Of a stretch of 64,000 bases of DNA, positions 46,293 through 55,672 are shown piece by piece. The DNA is from Phytohabitans rumicis. Lineage in GTDB: Bacteria > Actinomycetota > Actinomycetes > Mycobacteriales > Micromonosporaceae. Each line of letters starts with the position of its first letter. The first letter of the stretch is position 1. The notes under the pieces were generated by a model. That model saw nothing but the letters and a program-made list of their open reading frames with translations. It was not told the origin of the DNA and searched no databases. Both the position numbers and the translations under genes were made by a program. The stretch lies in assembly GCF_011764445.1 (NCBI RefSeq), contig NZ_BLPG01000001.1, forward strand, positions 806,001 to 870,000, read 5' to 3'.

Positions 46293-47225
46293 ATGCTGCG
46301 AATCACCGACCCGGTCCGGTACCAGGCGGGCATCGACGCGATGACACGCGGCTGCCCGAGCCCCAAGGCGATGATGAGCTTCCTCGACGCCGAGATCTCC
46401 GAAAGGGTCTTCCTCGCCGTGGTCCGCCGCGGCCAGGGCCTTCCGCGCATCCTGGAGTGGGGCAGCGGGCTCAGCACCCTCTACTTCGCCCGGCGGCTGG
46501 CCGAGTTCGGTGACTTCCTCTGGGTCACCGTCGAGTACGACCGCGGCTTCTTCGACCAGCGCGTCGCGCCGTACCTCCAACTCTGGTCCGACGTCCACGT
46601 GATCAGGGTCGACGGTCCGGGCGACCTCGCCCGCGGGCTGGACGGAGGTCTTCCGGCGCGCGGCCTGGTCGCGATCGTCTACGACGCCGGCGGCCTGATT
46701 CCGCACGAGCGGGCGCAGGACCGGCTGGTCGACCTGGACGACTACGTGGCGGCACCGGCCCGGCTCGGCACATCGTTCGACGCGGTGCTCGTCGACGGGC
46801 GCAAACGCCGCCGCTGCCTGATCGAGGCGAGCCGCCTGGTCACCGACGACGGCGTGGTAATGCTGCACGATGCCCAACGGCCCTACTATCACTGCGCGTT
46901 CGGGCGGTACCGGCAGTCCCGGCGAATCGGCAACGAGCTGTGGATCGGTGCCAAGGGATCGGTTGACCTCGCCCGCTGGCTGCCGCCCGAGGTCCTGGCC
47001 GCGCCGGGTGAGCTGGACGACCTCAAGCTGCGGGTCCGCTACCTGCTGGCCAAGTACGGCGAGCTGACGGTCGACGGGCTGGCCGAGAACGGGTGGATCT
47101 CGTGGCTGTATCAGCCCGACTCGGTGGAGCGGGCTGTCGCGGAGCTGGCCCGCGACAGCGCCGTCCTGTGGGACTCCCCCACCGCGCCGGTCGCGCTGGC
47201 GGAAGTCCCGGCCGGGTCTAGCTAG
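46293..47225 (+). CDS. class I SAM-methyltransferase-like protein
   Basis: A 310-residue protein with a Rossmann-type start 'RILEWGSGLSTLYFARRL', where WGSGxST is the SAM-loop pattern of a methyltransferase subset. Then come 'VTVEYDRGFFDQRVAPYL' (acidic ribose-binding end of strand 2), 'FDAVLVDGRKRRRCLIEASR' and 'DDGVVMLHDAQRPYYH'. The C-terminal 80 residues are unlike known domains. I chose the ATG with CAGGGGG upstream over a GTG overlapping the previous stop. The target is unknown. It converges on the flavin-oxidase-like gene with an 8-base overlap. Confidence 0.65.
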   Translation: MLRITDPVRYQAGIDAMTRGCPSPKAMMSFLDAEISERVFLAVVRRGQGLPRILEWGSGLSTLYFARRLAEFGDFLWVTVEYDRGFFDQRVAPYLQLWSDVHVIRVDGPGDLARGLDGGLPARGLVAIVYDAGGLIPHERAQDRLVDLDDYVAAPARLGTSFDAVLVDGRKRRRCLIEASRLVTDDGVVMLHDAQRPYYHCAFGRYRQSRRIGNELWIGAKGSVDLARWLPPEVLAAPGELDDLKLRVRYLLAKYGELTVDGLAENGWISWLYQPDSVERAVAELARDSAVLWDSPTAPVALAEVPAGSS

Positions 47226-47738
47226 GCCGGCCGTCCCGGCCACGCTGGAGGAACTCCTCGGCGGTACGGCCCCCGGTGAAGCGCGTCTTGAAGTCGATGA
47301 CGCCGACCCAACTCGGGCGTACGGCGATGCGCGCCATCCGGGTGCCCGGGTGGTCCACCTCCGCGATCCGGGACGCCCCGAACTCGGGACCCCCGTACCG
47401 GTAGTTGGCCAGCTTGAACTCCTCGGTGACGCCGTCCACGTCGGTGACCTCGGCCAGGCCGCGGATCAGCAGGATCTCCGGGGGTGGGAGTTGGTGTCGA
47501 TGGTGAACGCCACGGCGGGCCGGGCGCGGATCGCGTTGTTCTTCAACGCCCCGGCGAACGAGGACACCACGATCTGTTCGCCGTTCCAGTGGAACATGAC
47601 GGGCAGCACGCGCGGTGTCCCGTCCGCGGCGACGTACGCGAGGCGGGCCAACTCCTTGCCGTGCAGCAGGCGCTGCGCCACGTCGGTCTCCAACAGCCGC
47701 AGGTCGCCCTGCGGAAGAGTCACTGCTGGTGCGGTCAT
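47218..47738 (-). pseudogene. pyridoxamine 5'-phosphate oxidase-like flavin/F420-binding protein, single frameshift
   Basis: GGAGGG precedes an ATG. 'LLHGKELARLAYVAADGTPR' and 'VLPVMFHWNGEQIVVSSFAG' are typical of the split-barrel PPOX family, followed by 'NNAIRARPAVAFTIDTN'. The frame then breaks at the five-G run 47480-47484 (plus strand). One more base gives 'SHPPEILLIRGLAEVTDVDG', and the end 'RMARIAVRPSWVGVIDFKTR' is in the next frame. The intact product would be about 173 residues. Such proteins reduce or oxidise small molecules with FMN or F420; the substrate is unknown. Confidence 0.75.
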
Positions 47739-47915
47739 GTTTCCGCCCTCCTCGTCGCCGGAATGCCTTGACGGTAGGCAAGGAACGCGAGCGCGGGCGA
47801 CTTCTCGAGTGCGCCCTGATCCGGCGCGGTACGGCATTCGGGAAGGTGCCTGCGGCCTCGCCGGACTGCCAACATCGGCACGCGCCCTGCCAGCCACCTT
47901 CTGAAAGGACCATTC

Positions 47916-49241
47916 ATGGACCGGCGAACCGTACTCACTGGACTGTCCGGCCTGGCATTCGCCGGGACCGGTCTGCTGGCTGGCGCGCACGCGCCGGCCT
48001 ACGGCGCCCGCAATGGCGCGACGGCCATCGGCACAGACGATCGCACGGACGAGTTGACCGGGTTGCTGGCCGCCGAAACGGCCGGCGGCATGCCCGGGGC
48101 GTACGCCGAGGTACGCGAGTCCGATCAGACGTACCGGTTCGCCGTCGGTGTCGCCGACGTGGCCACCGGCCGGCCGGCCCGTCCGGGGGCCTACCACCGG
48201 ATCGGCGGCGCCACCAAGACCTTCGTGGGTGTGGCCATCCTCCAGCTCGCCGGCGAGCGACTGATCGACCTCGACGCCCCGATCGGCCGCTACCTGCCCG
48301 ACGTGGTGCCGGACGAGCGGGGTCGGCACATCACCGTCCGGATGTTGCTGAATCACACCAGCGGCCTGGCCGACTTCACCCGGATCAGCCTGGCCGCCGA
48401 GGGCGAGACGGTGCCGGATGGTGTGCTGTTCGGCAGCCTGCGGAGCATCGCCGACACCGCCACCCGCACGATCAGCCCGCGCGCGCTGGCCCGGCTCGGT
48501 CTCGGCCTGCCGGCGGTGGCGGCACCCGGGGCGAGGTGGTCGTACTCCAACACCGGTTACGTCCTGCTCGGCCTGCTGATCGAACGGGTCACCCGGTGCG
48601 CGTACGAGGACGTGCTGACCCGGCGGGTGCTCCGCCCGCTGGGGCTGCGGAACACCTTCCTGCCCCGCCGCCGGCGGCTGCCCGACCCCCACCTGGATGC
48701 CTACGTGCCGTGGAGCGACGGCGCGTTGCGCGAGTTCACCACGTACGACATGTCCTGGGCCTGGGCGAACTGCGACCTGGTCTCCACGGCGGCGGACATG
48801 AACCGGTTCTACCGCCTGCTGCTCAGCGGCCACGCCCTGGCCCCGGCGCTGCTGCGCGAGATGAAGGCGACGGTGCCGATGTCCGAGCAGTTCCCCACGT
48901 TCGCGGGCTACGGCCTCGGCCTGCTCTGGCTGTCCAGCCAGTGCGGGCGCAGTTGGGGCCACGACGGCTTCGCGATCGGGCACAACGTCTTCACCCGATG
49001 CACCGAGGACGGCACGACCGCCCAGTTCACCGTCATGGAGAACCTCAACTTCTATCCGACCATGTCGCCGCAGTTCCCGAGCCACCCGATCGACGTCGCA
49101 CGGGCACGGTTCATGGTCGGGGCGATGTCGGCCTGCCTCGCCGGCACGGCACGGCTGGCCGAGGCGGTCGAGGCACCTGTCGGGTTCGTCCCGTCCCCCG
49201 GGTGGCTGCAGCGGCTCGGCGCCCCGGCTCCGGCGCGCTGA
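47916..49241 (+). CDS. beta-lactamase/class C-type serine hydrolase homologue with Gly at the nucleophile position
   Basis: A 441-residue exported protein; 'MDRRTVLTGLSGLAFAGTGL' looks like a Tat-type signal. The fold is that of class C beta-lactamase/D-Ala-D-Ala carboxypeptidase, with 'LNHTSGLADF', 'YSNTGYVLLGLLIERV' (the Y-x-N motif) and 'WGHDGF' (the H-x-G equivalent of KTG). The SxxK motif, usually 'IGSVTKTF', reads 'IGGATKTF', so the nucleophilic Ser is Gly while the Lys remains. The protein is therefore either inactive or non-canonical. Beside the P450 and glycosyltransferase it may bind or carry a cluster product. Confidence 0.8.
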   Translation: MDRRTVLTGLSGLAFAGTGLLAGAHAPAYGARNGATAIGTDDRTDELTGLLAAETAGGMPGAYAEVRESDQTYRFAVGVADVATGRPARPGAYHRIGGATKTFVGVAILQLAGERLIDLDAPIGRYLPDVVPDERGRHITVRMLLNHTSGLADFTRISLAAEGETVPDGVLFGSLRSIADTATRTISPRALARLGLGLPAVAAPGARWSYSNTGYVLLGLLIERVTRCAYEDVLTRRVLRPLGLRNTFLPRRRRLPDPHLDAYVPWSDGALREFTTYDMSWAWANCDLVSTAADMNRFYRLLLSGHALAPALLREMKATVPMSEQFPTFAGYGLGLLWLSSQCGRSWGHDGFAIGHNVFTRCTEDGTTAQFTVMENLNFYPTMSPQFPSHPIDVARARFMVGAMSACLAGTARLAEAVEAPVGFVPSPGWLQRLGAPAPAR

Positions 49242-49280
49242 ACGGCACATAGGTGGCGATGAGGACGCCGGCCGCGGTGA

Positions 49281-49472
49281 TCACGGGCCGGCGATCCTCA
49301 GCGCCCCGGAGGGGCAGAGCCGGCCGGCCTCGTGGACGGCGGGGTCATCGGCATCGGTGCTGGCGCGGACGACCACCCGGCCGTCCGCGTCACTCTGGTC
49401 GAAGAGCTCCGGCGCCGACAGCACGCACAGGCCGGCCCCGACGCACCGCTCGCGGTCGATGATCAGGCGCAT
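49281..49472 (-). CDS. ferredoxin (3Fe-4S type)
   Basis: A 63-residue electron carrier. 'RLIIDRERCVGAGLC' and the C-terminal 'CPSGAL' provide the three Cys ligands expected of actinobacterial P450 ferredoxins, with 'PELFDQSDADGRV' between them. I chose the ATG with GGGGA five bases upstream; a GTG overlapping the P450 stop gives five extra residues. It directly follows the cytochrome P450 gene and is its likely electron donor. No ferredoxin reductase is near. Confidence 0.88.
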   Translation of the reverse strand: MRLIIDRERCVGAGLCVLSAPELFDQSDADGRVVVRASTDADDPAVHEAGRLCPSGALRIAGP

Positions 49473-49483
49473 CGCGATCCCCG

Positions 49484-50674
49484 TCACCAGGTCACCGGCA
49501 GCCGATCAAGGCCGTAGACACTGGCGTCCCGCTTGAACGGCAAGTCCGCCAGCGGCACGGCCAGCCGCAGCCCGGGCACCCGGGTGAACAGCGACCGGAA
49601 CACGATCTCCAGCTCGGCCCGCGCGAGATTCTGCCCCAGGCACTGGTGTGCGCCATACCCGAAGGCGACATGCTGCCGGCTGCCGCGACCCAGGCGCAAC
49701 CCGGCCGGGTCGTCGAAAGTGTCCGCGTCGTGGTTGGCCGAGGCGAAGCTGAGTAGTACCCCGTCGCCGGCCGGGATGGTCACGCCGCCCACCTCGATGT
49801 CCGCCGTGGCGACCCGGGGCATCGTGTCCACAATGCTCAGATAGCGCAGCAGCTCCTCCACCGCCAGGCCGAGCGCCGCCGGGTCCTTCGGCACCGCCGC
49901 CGCTCCCCCGTGCTCCAGCAGCACCACCACGCCCAGCACGATCATGCTGGCCGTACTCTCGAAGCCGGCGATGAGCAGCAGCATGGCCAGCCCCACGAGC
50001 TGGTCGTGATCGAACTCGGCGTTGCGCCGCGCGGCCAGCCGGCTGAGGAGGTCGTCGCCGCCGTCTCGCTCCTTGCCGGTCACCAGCCGGTCCAGGTACG
50101 CCCTGAGCTCGCCGCCGGCCTGGCGCCGCCGCTCCGGCGGCACATCGCGGCGGACCTGAACAGCCGCCCGGTCCAGGAAGAAATCCCGGTCGGCGTACGG
50201 CACGCCGAGCAGCTCGCAGATGACCGTCGAGGTGACCGGCAGGGCCAGCGCGGTGACCAGTTCCGCCGGGCGCGGGCCGGCGAGGAGGGCGGCGATGCTC
50301 TCGTCGACCACCCGCTGGATGTGCGGGCGCAGCCCGTTCACCCGGCGCACGGTGAACTCGGGCATCAGCATCCGCCGCCGCGGTCCGTGCTCGGGCGGGT
50401 CCAGGCCGATCAGCGACCGCCCGACGGCCGCGATCGCCGCCCGACCCTGCGCGGTCACGAGTTCCGTGTACGGCGAGTTCGGGTGCCCCCGGTCGGCGCT
50501 GATCCGCGGGTCGGTGGCCAGCCGGCGGACGTCCTCGTACCGGGTCACCAGCCAGGCGAGTTGACCGTCCGGCAGCCGGACGCGGCTGACCGGCCGCTCG
50601 GTCCGGAGCGCGGCGTAGCCGGCCGGAAGATCGAACGGACAGGTTCGCGGGACCGGAAAGGCCATCGCGCACAT
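49484..50674 (-). CDS. cytochrome P450
   Basis: A 396-residue soluble bacterial P450 resembling the CYP105-like group. The I-helix oxygen motif is 'LLIAGFESTASM', the K-helix ExxR is in 'AVEELLRYL', and the heme loop is 'FGYGAHQCLGQNLARAELE' with the thiolate Cys. The usual Thr of AGxxT is present. With the adjacent ferredoxin it should hydroxylate or couple an intermediate of the cluster. It is divergent from the glycosyltransferase gene across 161 bases. Confidence 0.92.
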   Translation of the reverse strand: MCAMAFPVPRTCPFDLPAGYAALRTERPVSRVRLPDGQLAWLVTRYEDVRRLATDPRISADRGHPNSPYTELVTAQGRAAIAAVGRSLIGLDPPEHGPRRRMLMPEFTVRRVNGLRPHIQRVVDESIAALLAGPRPAELVTALALPVTSTVICELLGVPYADRDFFLDRAAVQVRRDVPPERRRQAGGELRAYLDRLVTGKERDGGDDLLSRLAARRNAEFDHDQLVGLAMLLLIAGFESTASMIVLGVVVLLEHGGAAAVPKDPAALGLAVEELLRYLSIVDTMPRVATADIEVGGVTIPAGDGVLLSFASANHDADTFDDPAGLRLGRGSRQHVAFGYGAHQCLGQNLARAELEIVFRSLFTRVPGLRLAVPLADLPFKRDASVYGLDRLPVTW

Positions 50675-50835
50675 CTCGGCTTCTCCCCTCGACCGGAGCC
50701 TTCATCGTCGGCGGGCCGGCCGGGGCGGCGCATCTCTGTCCGTGCCAAGCGATGGCGCGCCGGAAGATGCGGGCGGCGCCGGGCGGGCGGCAGGCTCAGC
50801 CGTAAGCCTTACCCGACCCGTGAAGGGAGCCGGCT

Positions 50836-52068
50836 ATGCGCGTGCTGGTCACGCCGCTGGCGGTGCACTCGCACTTCTTCAGCATGGTGCCGCTCCTCTG
50901 GGCGTGCCGGGTCGCCGGGCACGAGGTGCTGGTCGCCTCCCAGCCCAGGCTCGTCGGCTCCGCCATCGGGGCCGGCCTGCCCGCCGTCGCGGTGGGCCGG
51001 TCCGGCGACTTCCAGACGGACGCGGTCGACCTCATGCGCCGGCACATGGCCGGCGACCCGGAGGTGCCCAGCATGGCCGAGCCATGGATCAGGACGGCGC
51101 GGACCTGTGCCGCCGACCTGGTCGACCTGGGCCGCTCCTGGCGGCCCGATCTGGTGCTCACCGACCCGATGGCGTACGCGGGCCCCCTGGTCGCGGACGC
51201 GCTCGGCGTGCCGCTGGTCCGGCTGCTGTGGGGCCCGGACTGGCCGCGCTTCGGCTTCGGCTTCGGCGGCCACCCCGAAGGCGGCCACCCCGAGCGCTGG
51301 CCGGCGTCGCTGGTCGAGCTGTTCGAGTCGTACGGCGCCCGTACCGCCGTCGACTTCGCCGTCCACACGCTGGACCTCTTCCCGCCGAGCCTGCAAGTGC
51401 CGGGCCTGGCGAACCGCACGTCGGTGCGGTTCGTTCCGTACAGCGGCCCGGGCACCGTGCCCCGCTGGCTTGCCCGGCCCCCGGACCGGCCACGGGTCTG
51501 CGTCACCTGGGGCACCAACACCACGGTGTACGCCGGCCCGCAGAGCTTCCTCGTACCCGAGATCCTGGCCGGCCTGGACGGCCTGGACGTCGAACTGGTG
51601 CTTGCCCTGTCCGGCCCGAACCTCGCGCTGTCCGGCCCGGACCGGGAACGGCTGGGCGACCTGCCTGCCGGCGCCCGCCTGGTCGAGCACCTGCCGCTGG
51701 ACCTCGTCCTGCCGTCCTGTGCCGCGCTGGTCAGCCAGGGCGGGGCCGGGGCCATGGGCACCGCCGCCGCGCACGGCGTGCCGCACGTCGTCGTGCCGGT
51801 GATGGCGGATCAGCCCACCAACGCCGGCCTGGTGGCCGCCACCGGGGCCGGCTTCGCCCTGTACGACCGTCCACTGGACCCGGCCGACGTACGCGCGGCG
51901 GTGACCGCGGCGGCGTTCGACCCGCAGCCGCGCGCCGCGGCGACGCGGCTGCGGGAGGAGATTCTGGCTCTGCCGACGCCTGCGCAGACCGTTCCCCTGC
52001 TGGAGAATCTGGCCGCCGCCGGCGTCAGTCGACCAGGCGGACGCGATACCGGCTCAGCCACTCGTTGA
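50836..52068 (+). CDS. GT1-family (macrolide/aglycone) glycosyltransferase
   Basis: A 410-residue GT-B enzyme. The acceptor domain begins 'MRVLVTPLAVHSHFFSMVPL' with the conserved early His. The donor domain has 'RVCVTWGTNTTVY', 'VEHLPLDLVLPSCAALVSQG' and 'GAGAMGTAAAHGVPHVVVPV' followed by 'ADQPTNA', the nucleotide-sugar motif. It resembles antibiotic glycosyltransferases that add NDP-deoxysugars. No deoxysugar biosynthesis gene is in the window, so the sugar may be made elsewhere. Its 3' end overlaps the convergent asparagine-synthetase-like gene by 44 bases. Confidence 0.88.
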   Translation: MRVLVTPLAVHSHFFSMVPLLWACRVAGHEVLVASQPRLVGSAIGAGLPAVAVGRSGDFQTDAVDLMRRHMAGDPEVPSMAEPWIRTARTCAADLVDLGRSWRPDLVLTDPMAYAGPLVADALGVPLVRLLWGPDWPRFGFGFGGHPEGGHPERWPASLVELFESYGARTAVDFAVHTLDLFPPSLQVPGLANRTSVRFVPYSGPGTVPRWLARPPDRPRVCVTWGTNTTVYAGPQSFLVPEILAGLDGLDVELVLALSGPNLALSGPDRERLGDLPAGARLVEHLPLDLVLPSCAALVSQGGAGAMGTAAAHGVPHVVVPVMADQPTNAGLVAATGAGFALYDRPLDPADVRAAVTAAAFDPQPRAAATRLREEILALPTPAQTVPLLENLAAAGVSRPGGRDTGSATR

Positions 52069-53869
52069 GCTGGAGCACCATCTCCACGCTGGCCCGGCGC
52101 ACCCAGCCGGAGGCGTCCGGCACCGGTTCGGCCGCTCGACCGCGCGCGGCCTCAACGTCGAGCAGCGGCAGCACCGGCGCGTCCAGATCGGCGAGCAGCT
52201 CGCCCAGCTGGACGCGCCCCGCCAGCTCGTACGCCGGATCCAGGGTGGTCGGGTAAATGACCTTGCGGCGCTGGACGATCGAGGCCGGCAGCAGGTCCCG
52301 CACCGCGGCGCGCAGCAGGCTCTTCTCCATGCCGTCGAACGTCTTCATCGCCCACGGCGCGTTGTAGACGTACTCGACCAGCCGGTGGTCGCAGAACGGC
52401 ACGCGGACCTCCAGCCCGACCGCCATGCTCATCCGGTCCTTGCGGTCCAGCAGGGCCGGCACGAAGCGGGTCAGGTTGATGTAGTTGGCCACCCGCAGCC
52501 GCGCCTCGTCCGGCGTCTCACCGGGTAGCGGGGGTGTCTCGGCCACCGCGTCCCGGAACCGCTGCCGCCGGTAGCCGTCCAGGTCCAGCCGAGCGGTGAG
52601 CCCTGGATCCAGCAGCGCGCAGAGCGGGTCCCCGGGCCGGAGGAACGCGATCCAGGCGAACGTGTCGGCGGCCAGGGCCGGTGGGCTGAACAGCCATGGG
52701 TAGCCGCCGAACACCTCGTCCGCCGACTCACCCGACAGGGCCACAGTGGAGTGTTCCCGGATGGCCCGGAACAGCAGGTACAGCGAGCCGTTGAAGTCAC
52801 CGGCGCCGCTGGGCACGTCCGCCGCCCGGACGGTGGCGGCGCGTACCGCCGGATCCGCCAGCTCGATGGTCTTCAGCAGGATGTCGGTGTGCTCGGTGCC
52901 GAGGTACGCGGCCAGCTCGTGGGCGTACGGCTTGTCGTGGCTCGACATGAGCGGGCTTGGCCGGAACGCCTCGGCGTAGCCGAAGTAGTCCACTGTGAAC
53001 GATCGCAGCGGCCCGCCACCGCCGGCTCGCAGCGACCGCGCGGCCAGCGCCGTGAGCGCGCTGGAGTCCAGTCCGCCGGAAAGCTGTGCGCACAGCGGCA
53101 CGTCGGCTACGAGCTGTCGGGAGACGATGTCGGTGAGCAGGTCCCGCACGGTGTTGACGGTGGTGGCCAGGTCGTCGATGTGCTCCCGAGCGTCCAGCGC
53201 CCAGTACCGGCGGCGGCGCAGGCCGCCCCGGCTCACCCGGACGAGGTGGCCCGGTCGTACCTCGTACATGCCTTGGAACGCGGTGACCTCCGGCGTCTTG
53301 GCCTGAGCCATCAGCTCGCGCAGCCCTTCGAGGCCGACGACCGCCTCGGCCAGCGGGTTGGCCAGGATCGCCTTGGGCTCCGAACCGAAGAGCACGCCGG
53401 CCGGCAGCGGGTAGTAGAACAGCGGCTTGACCCCCATCCGGTCACGGACCAGCAGCAGTTCCTCCCGGCGGGCGTCCCACATCGCGAACGCGTACATGCC
53501 GTTGAGGTGGTCGACGAAGTCTTCGCCCCACTCCAGGTAGGCGCGCAGCACCACCTCGGTGTCGCTGCGCGTCCGGAAACGATGGCCCCGGGCGCGCAGC
53601 TGCGACCGCAGCTCCCGGTAGTTGTAGACCTCGCCGCTGTAGGTCAGCATCGCGAGCGTCCGCCCGTCGGCCTCCGCCGGCATGGGCTGACGGCCGCCCT
53701 CGATGTCGATGACGGCGAGCCGGCGGTGGCCGAACGCGACGTGGGTGTCGAGCCACACGCCCTCGGCGTCCGGGCCGCGGCAGGCCATCGTGTCGGTCAT
53801 GGCCTGGACGCACTCCCGTGCACCGGTGAGGTCCCGGTCGAAGTCCACCCAGCCGGCGATGCCGCACAT
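52025..53869 (-). CDS. asparagine synthetase (glutamine-hydrolysing)-like enzyme
   Basis: A 614-residue AsnB-type protein. The glutaminase domain starts 'MCGIAGWVDF' with catalytic Cys2, and has 'RGPDAEGVW', 'GHRRLAVID' and 'YSGEVYNY'. The synthetase domain has the ATP pyrophosphatase loop 'LSGGLDSSALT', 'SGESADEVFGGYPW' and 'RKDRMSMAVGLEVRVPF'. Biosynthetic clusters use such proteins to amidate or cyclise a carboxylate. Its ATG overlaps the acyltransferase stop by one base, and a 59-residue protein gene heads the operon, so the acceptor may be a cluster intermediate and not free aspartate. Confidence 0.88.
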   Translation of the reverse strand: MCGIAGWVDFDRDLTGARECVQAMTDTMACRGPDAEGVWLDTHVAFGHRRLAVIDIEGGRQPMPAEADGRTLAMLTYSGEVYNYRELRSQLRARGHRFRTRSDTEVVLRAYLEWGEDFVDHLNGMYAFAMWDARREELLLVRDRMGVKPLFYYPLPAGVLFGSEPKAILANPLAEAVVGLEGLRELMAQAKTPEVTAFQGMYEVRPGHLVRVSRGGLRRRRYWALDAREHIDDLATTVNTVRDLLTDIVSRQLVADVPLCAQLSGGLDSSALTALAARSLRAGGGGPLRSFTVDYFGYAEAFRPSPLMSSHDKPYAHELAAYLGTEHTDILLKTIELADPAVRAATVRAADVPSGAGDFNGSLYLLFRAIREHSTVALSGESADEVFGGYPWLFSPPALAADTFAWIAFLRPGDPLCALLDPGLTARLDLDGYRRQRFRDAVAETPPLPGETPDEARLRVANYINLTRFVPALLDRKDRMSMAVGLEVRVPFCDHRLVEYVYNAPWAMKTFDGMEKSLLRAAVRDLLPASIVQRRKVIYPTTLDPAYELAGRVQLGELLADLDAPVLPLLDVEAARGRAAEPVPDASGWVRRASVEMVLQLNEWLSRYRVRLVD

Positions 53870-55665
53870 CAGGAGCCGTCCCGCCACATGGCCTCCACCG
53901 TGACGACCAGTTCGGCGGTACGGGCGAACAGCTCGTTCATCCGCGCGACCGCCGCGGCCGGGGTCAGCCGGACCTGCCCGTCGTCGGTGATGTGCCGGCG
54001 GTCCAGCGGCGCCGGTGCCCCGGTGAGCCGCACCGATGGCCCGTCCAGCAGGCTCGTCGCCGCCTGCGGCCGGGAATCCCGCAGAGCCGCGGCGGCCCGG
54101 TCCACCACATCCGAGTACGCGGTGAAGACGTCCCACAGCGCGGTGAGGTCCACGGTTGCCGCGTCCCAGCGCTGTCGCGTATCCCCGGTGAGGCTCGCCG
54201 TGGCGAGCAGTTCCCGGCCCATGGCGCGTTCCAGGTCGAGCAGGTTCGCGCGGATGGCGTCGCGGTCCGCGACGGCCCGGGCCACCGCGGCGGCGGTCGG
54301 GTCCGTGGCCGGATCGGCCGCCGGATCGGGCGCGGACCCGATCACGGCGAGCCGGTCCGGTGGCCCGGTGCCCACGGCCGGCGGCCGGTCCGGGCGCCGC
54401 CGGCTCAGCAACCGGTCGCCCCACGCCGCCACCGGGCGCTCCAGCAGGTAATAGCTGACGGTGGCGGCCAGCACCGCACCGGCCACCGTGAGCGCTTCGA
54501 GTTTCCAGAACCCGCTGGTGCCGTACAGCTCCCGGATCGGCCGGGCCGCGCCGGTACGGACGCTGCCCGGCTGCAAGACGAAGTGCATGATCGCGAAGTG
54601 CCACAGGTAGATGCCGTACGAGACGCGGCCCAGATGCACCACCGGCCGGTTGGTCAGCACCGCGTCCAGCAGCCGAGAGCCGCGCGCGCCCGGTGCGACC
54701 AGCGGCGGCACGGTCAGCAGGCCGAAGGCGGTGACCATCAGGTACGTCACCAGCAGGCCGCTGACCGAGTAGATGGCGTCCATGCCGATGACGCTGAACG
54801 GGCGGGCGCAGTTGACCAGGTAGACAACCAGCGCGCCGAGGTAGAACAGGTTGGCCTTCCCGGCCGCCGCGCGCAGGAACCGCGGTGTGTCCACTGGGGA
54901 CACCTGGGCCAGGGCGATCATGACGGCCAGCGCCATGCCGACCCCGATGGACGGGGCGAAGCCCTGCGGCCACCAGAACACGATCCGGTTGTCCCAGCCG
55001 TTCGCCTTGACGAAGAACAGCCATGCCAGGCCCATCCCGATGAGCAGTGGAACGGGCAGCATGAGCCGCCGGGCCCGGATGGCCGGGGTGGCGCCCCGGA
55101 TGGCGTACCGGTGCGACGCCCAGGCGATCAGCGGCAGGGCGAGGTACCACTGCACCATCGTGGGTACGGTCCAGGTGACCTCCAGGCCGGTCAGCAGCTT
55201 TGGTACGAACGGGCTCGGCGCGTACACCTGGAGCAGCAGGACCGGCCGCAACACGTACCAGACGCCGTCGACGACGCCGCGGTGGAACGCGAGCAGCACG
55301 ACGGCCAGCATCAGGTAGTACGCGGGCAGCAGGCGCAGCAGCCGGCGGACCAGGCCGCGGCCCTGCGCCGGCCTTCGGGTGCCGGCGATGACGGACTTGG
55401 CCAGCGGCAGGTACAGGTACAGCGCCGGCAGGACGAAGAAGACGCCGATGAACGACGGCAGCCCGCTGACCAGAAACGCGCCCAGGGCGTTGCTGGGCGG
55501 GCGCGTATCGCCCAGCGCCCGGGTGCCCAGCAGGCCGGAGAACATGGCGACGTGGACGGTCAACAGTGCCAGCGCGGCCATCCCTCGGATGCCGTACACG
55601 GCGGCGGACCGGTTACCGTCCACAATGGTCGTGGCCGCCCGGTGGCGTTGCGCGAGGTCGGTCAT
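53869..55665 (-). CDS. acyltransferase 3 (OafA/YrhL-like) membrane protein with soluble C-terminal domain
   Basis: A 598-residue protein. The first 420 residues form about ten membrane helices of the acyltransferase 3 family: 'YGIRGMAALALLTVHVAMFS' with the conserved R and H, 'LVRRLLRLLPAYYLML', and 'LGRVSYGIYLWHFAIM' near the end. A linker follows, then roughly 170 helical cytosolic residues ('ADRDAIRANLLDLERAMGRE') not usual in the family. It could acylate a sugar or product at the membrane. It is translationally coupled to the asparagine-synthetase-like gene and starts seven bases after the 59-residue protein gene. Confidence 0.85.
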   Translation of the reverse strand: MTDLAQRHRAATTIVDGNRSAAVYGIRGMAALALLTVHVAMFSGLLGTRALGDTRPPSNALGAFLVSGLPSFIGVFFVLPALYLYLPLAKSVIAGTRRPAQGRGLVRRLLRLLPAYYLMLAVVLLAFHRGVVDGVWYVLRPVLLLQVYAPSPFVPKLLTGLEVTWTVPTMVQWYLALPLIAWASHRYAIRGATPAIRARRLMLPVPLLIGMGLAWLFFVKANGWDNRIVFWWPQGFAPSIGVGMALAVMIALAQVSPVDTPRFLRAAAGKANLFYLGALVVYLVNCARPFSVIGMDAIYSVSGLLVTYLMVTAFGLLTVPPLVAPGARGSRLLDAVLTNRPVVHLGRVSYGIYLWHFAIMHFVLQPGSVRTGAARPIRELYGTSGFWKLEALTVAGAVLAATVSYYLLERPVAAWGDRLLSRRRPDRPPAVGTGPPDRLAVIGSAPDPAADPATDPTAAAVARAVADRDAIRANLLDLERAMGRELLATASLTGDTRQRWDAATVDLTALWDVFTAYSDVVDRAAAALRDSRPQAATSLLDGPSVRLTGAPAPLDRRHITDDGQVRLTPAAAVARMNELFARTAELVVTVEAMWRDGS

Positions 55666-55672
55666 TGCCGGC

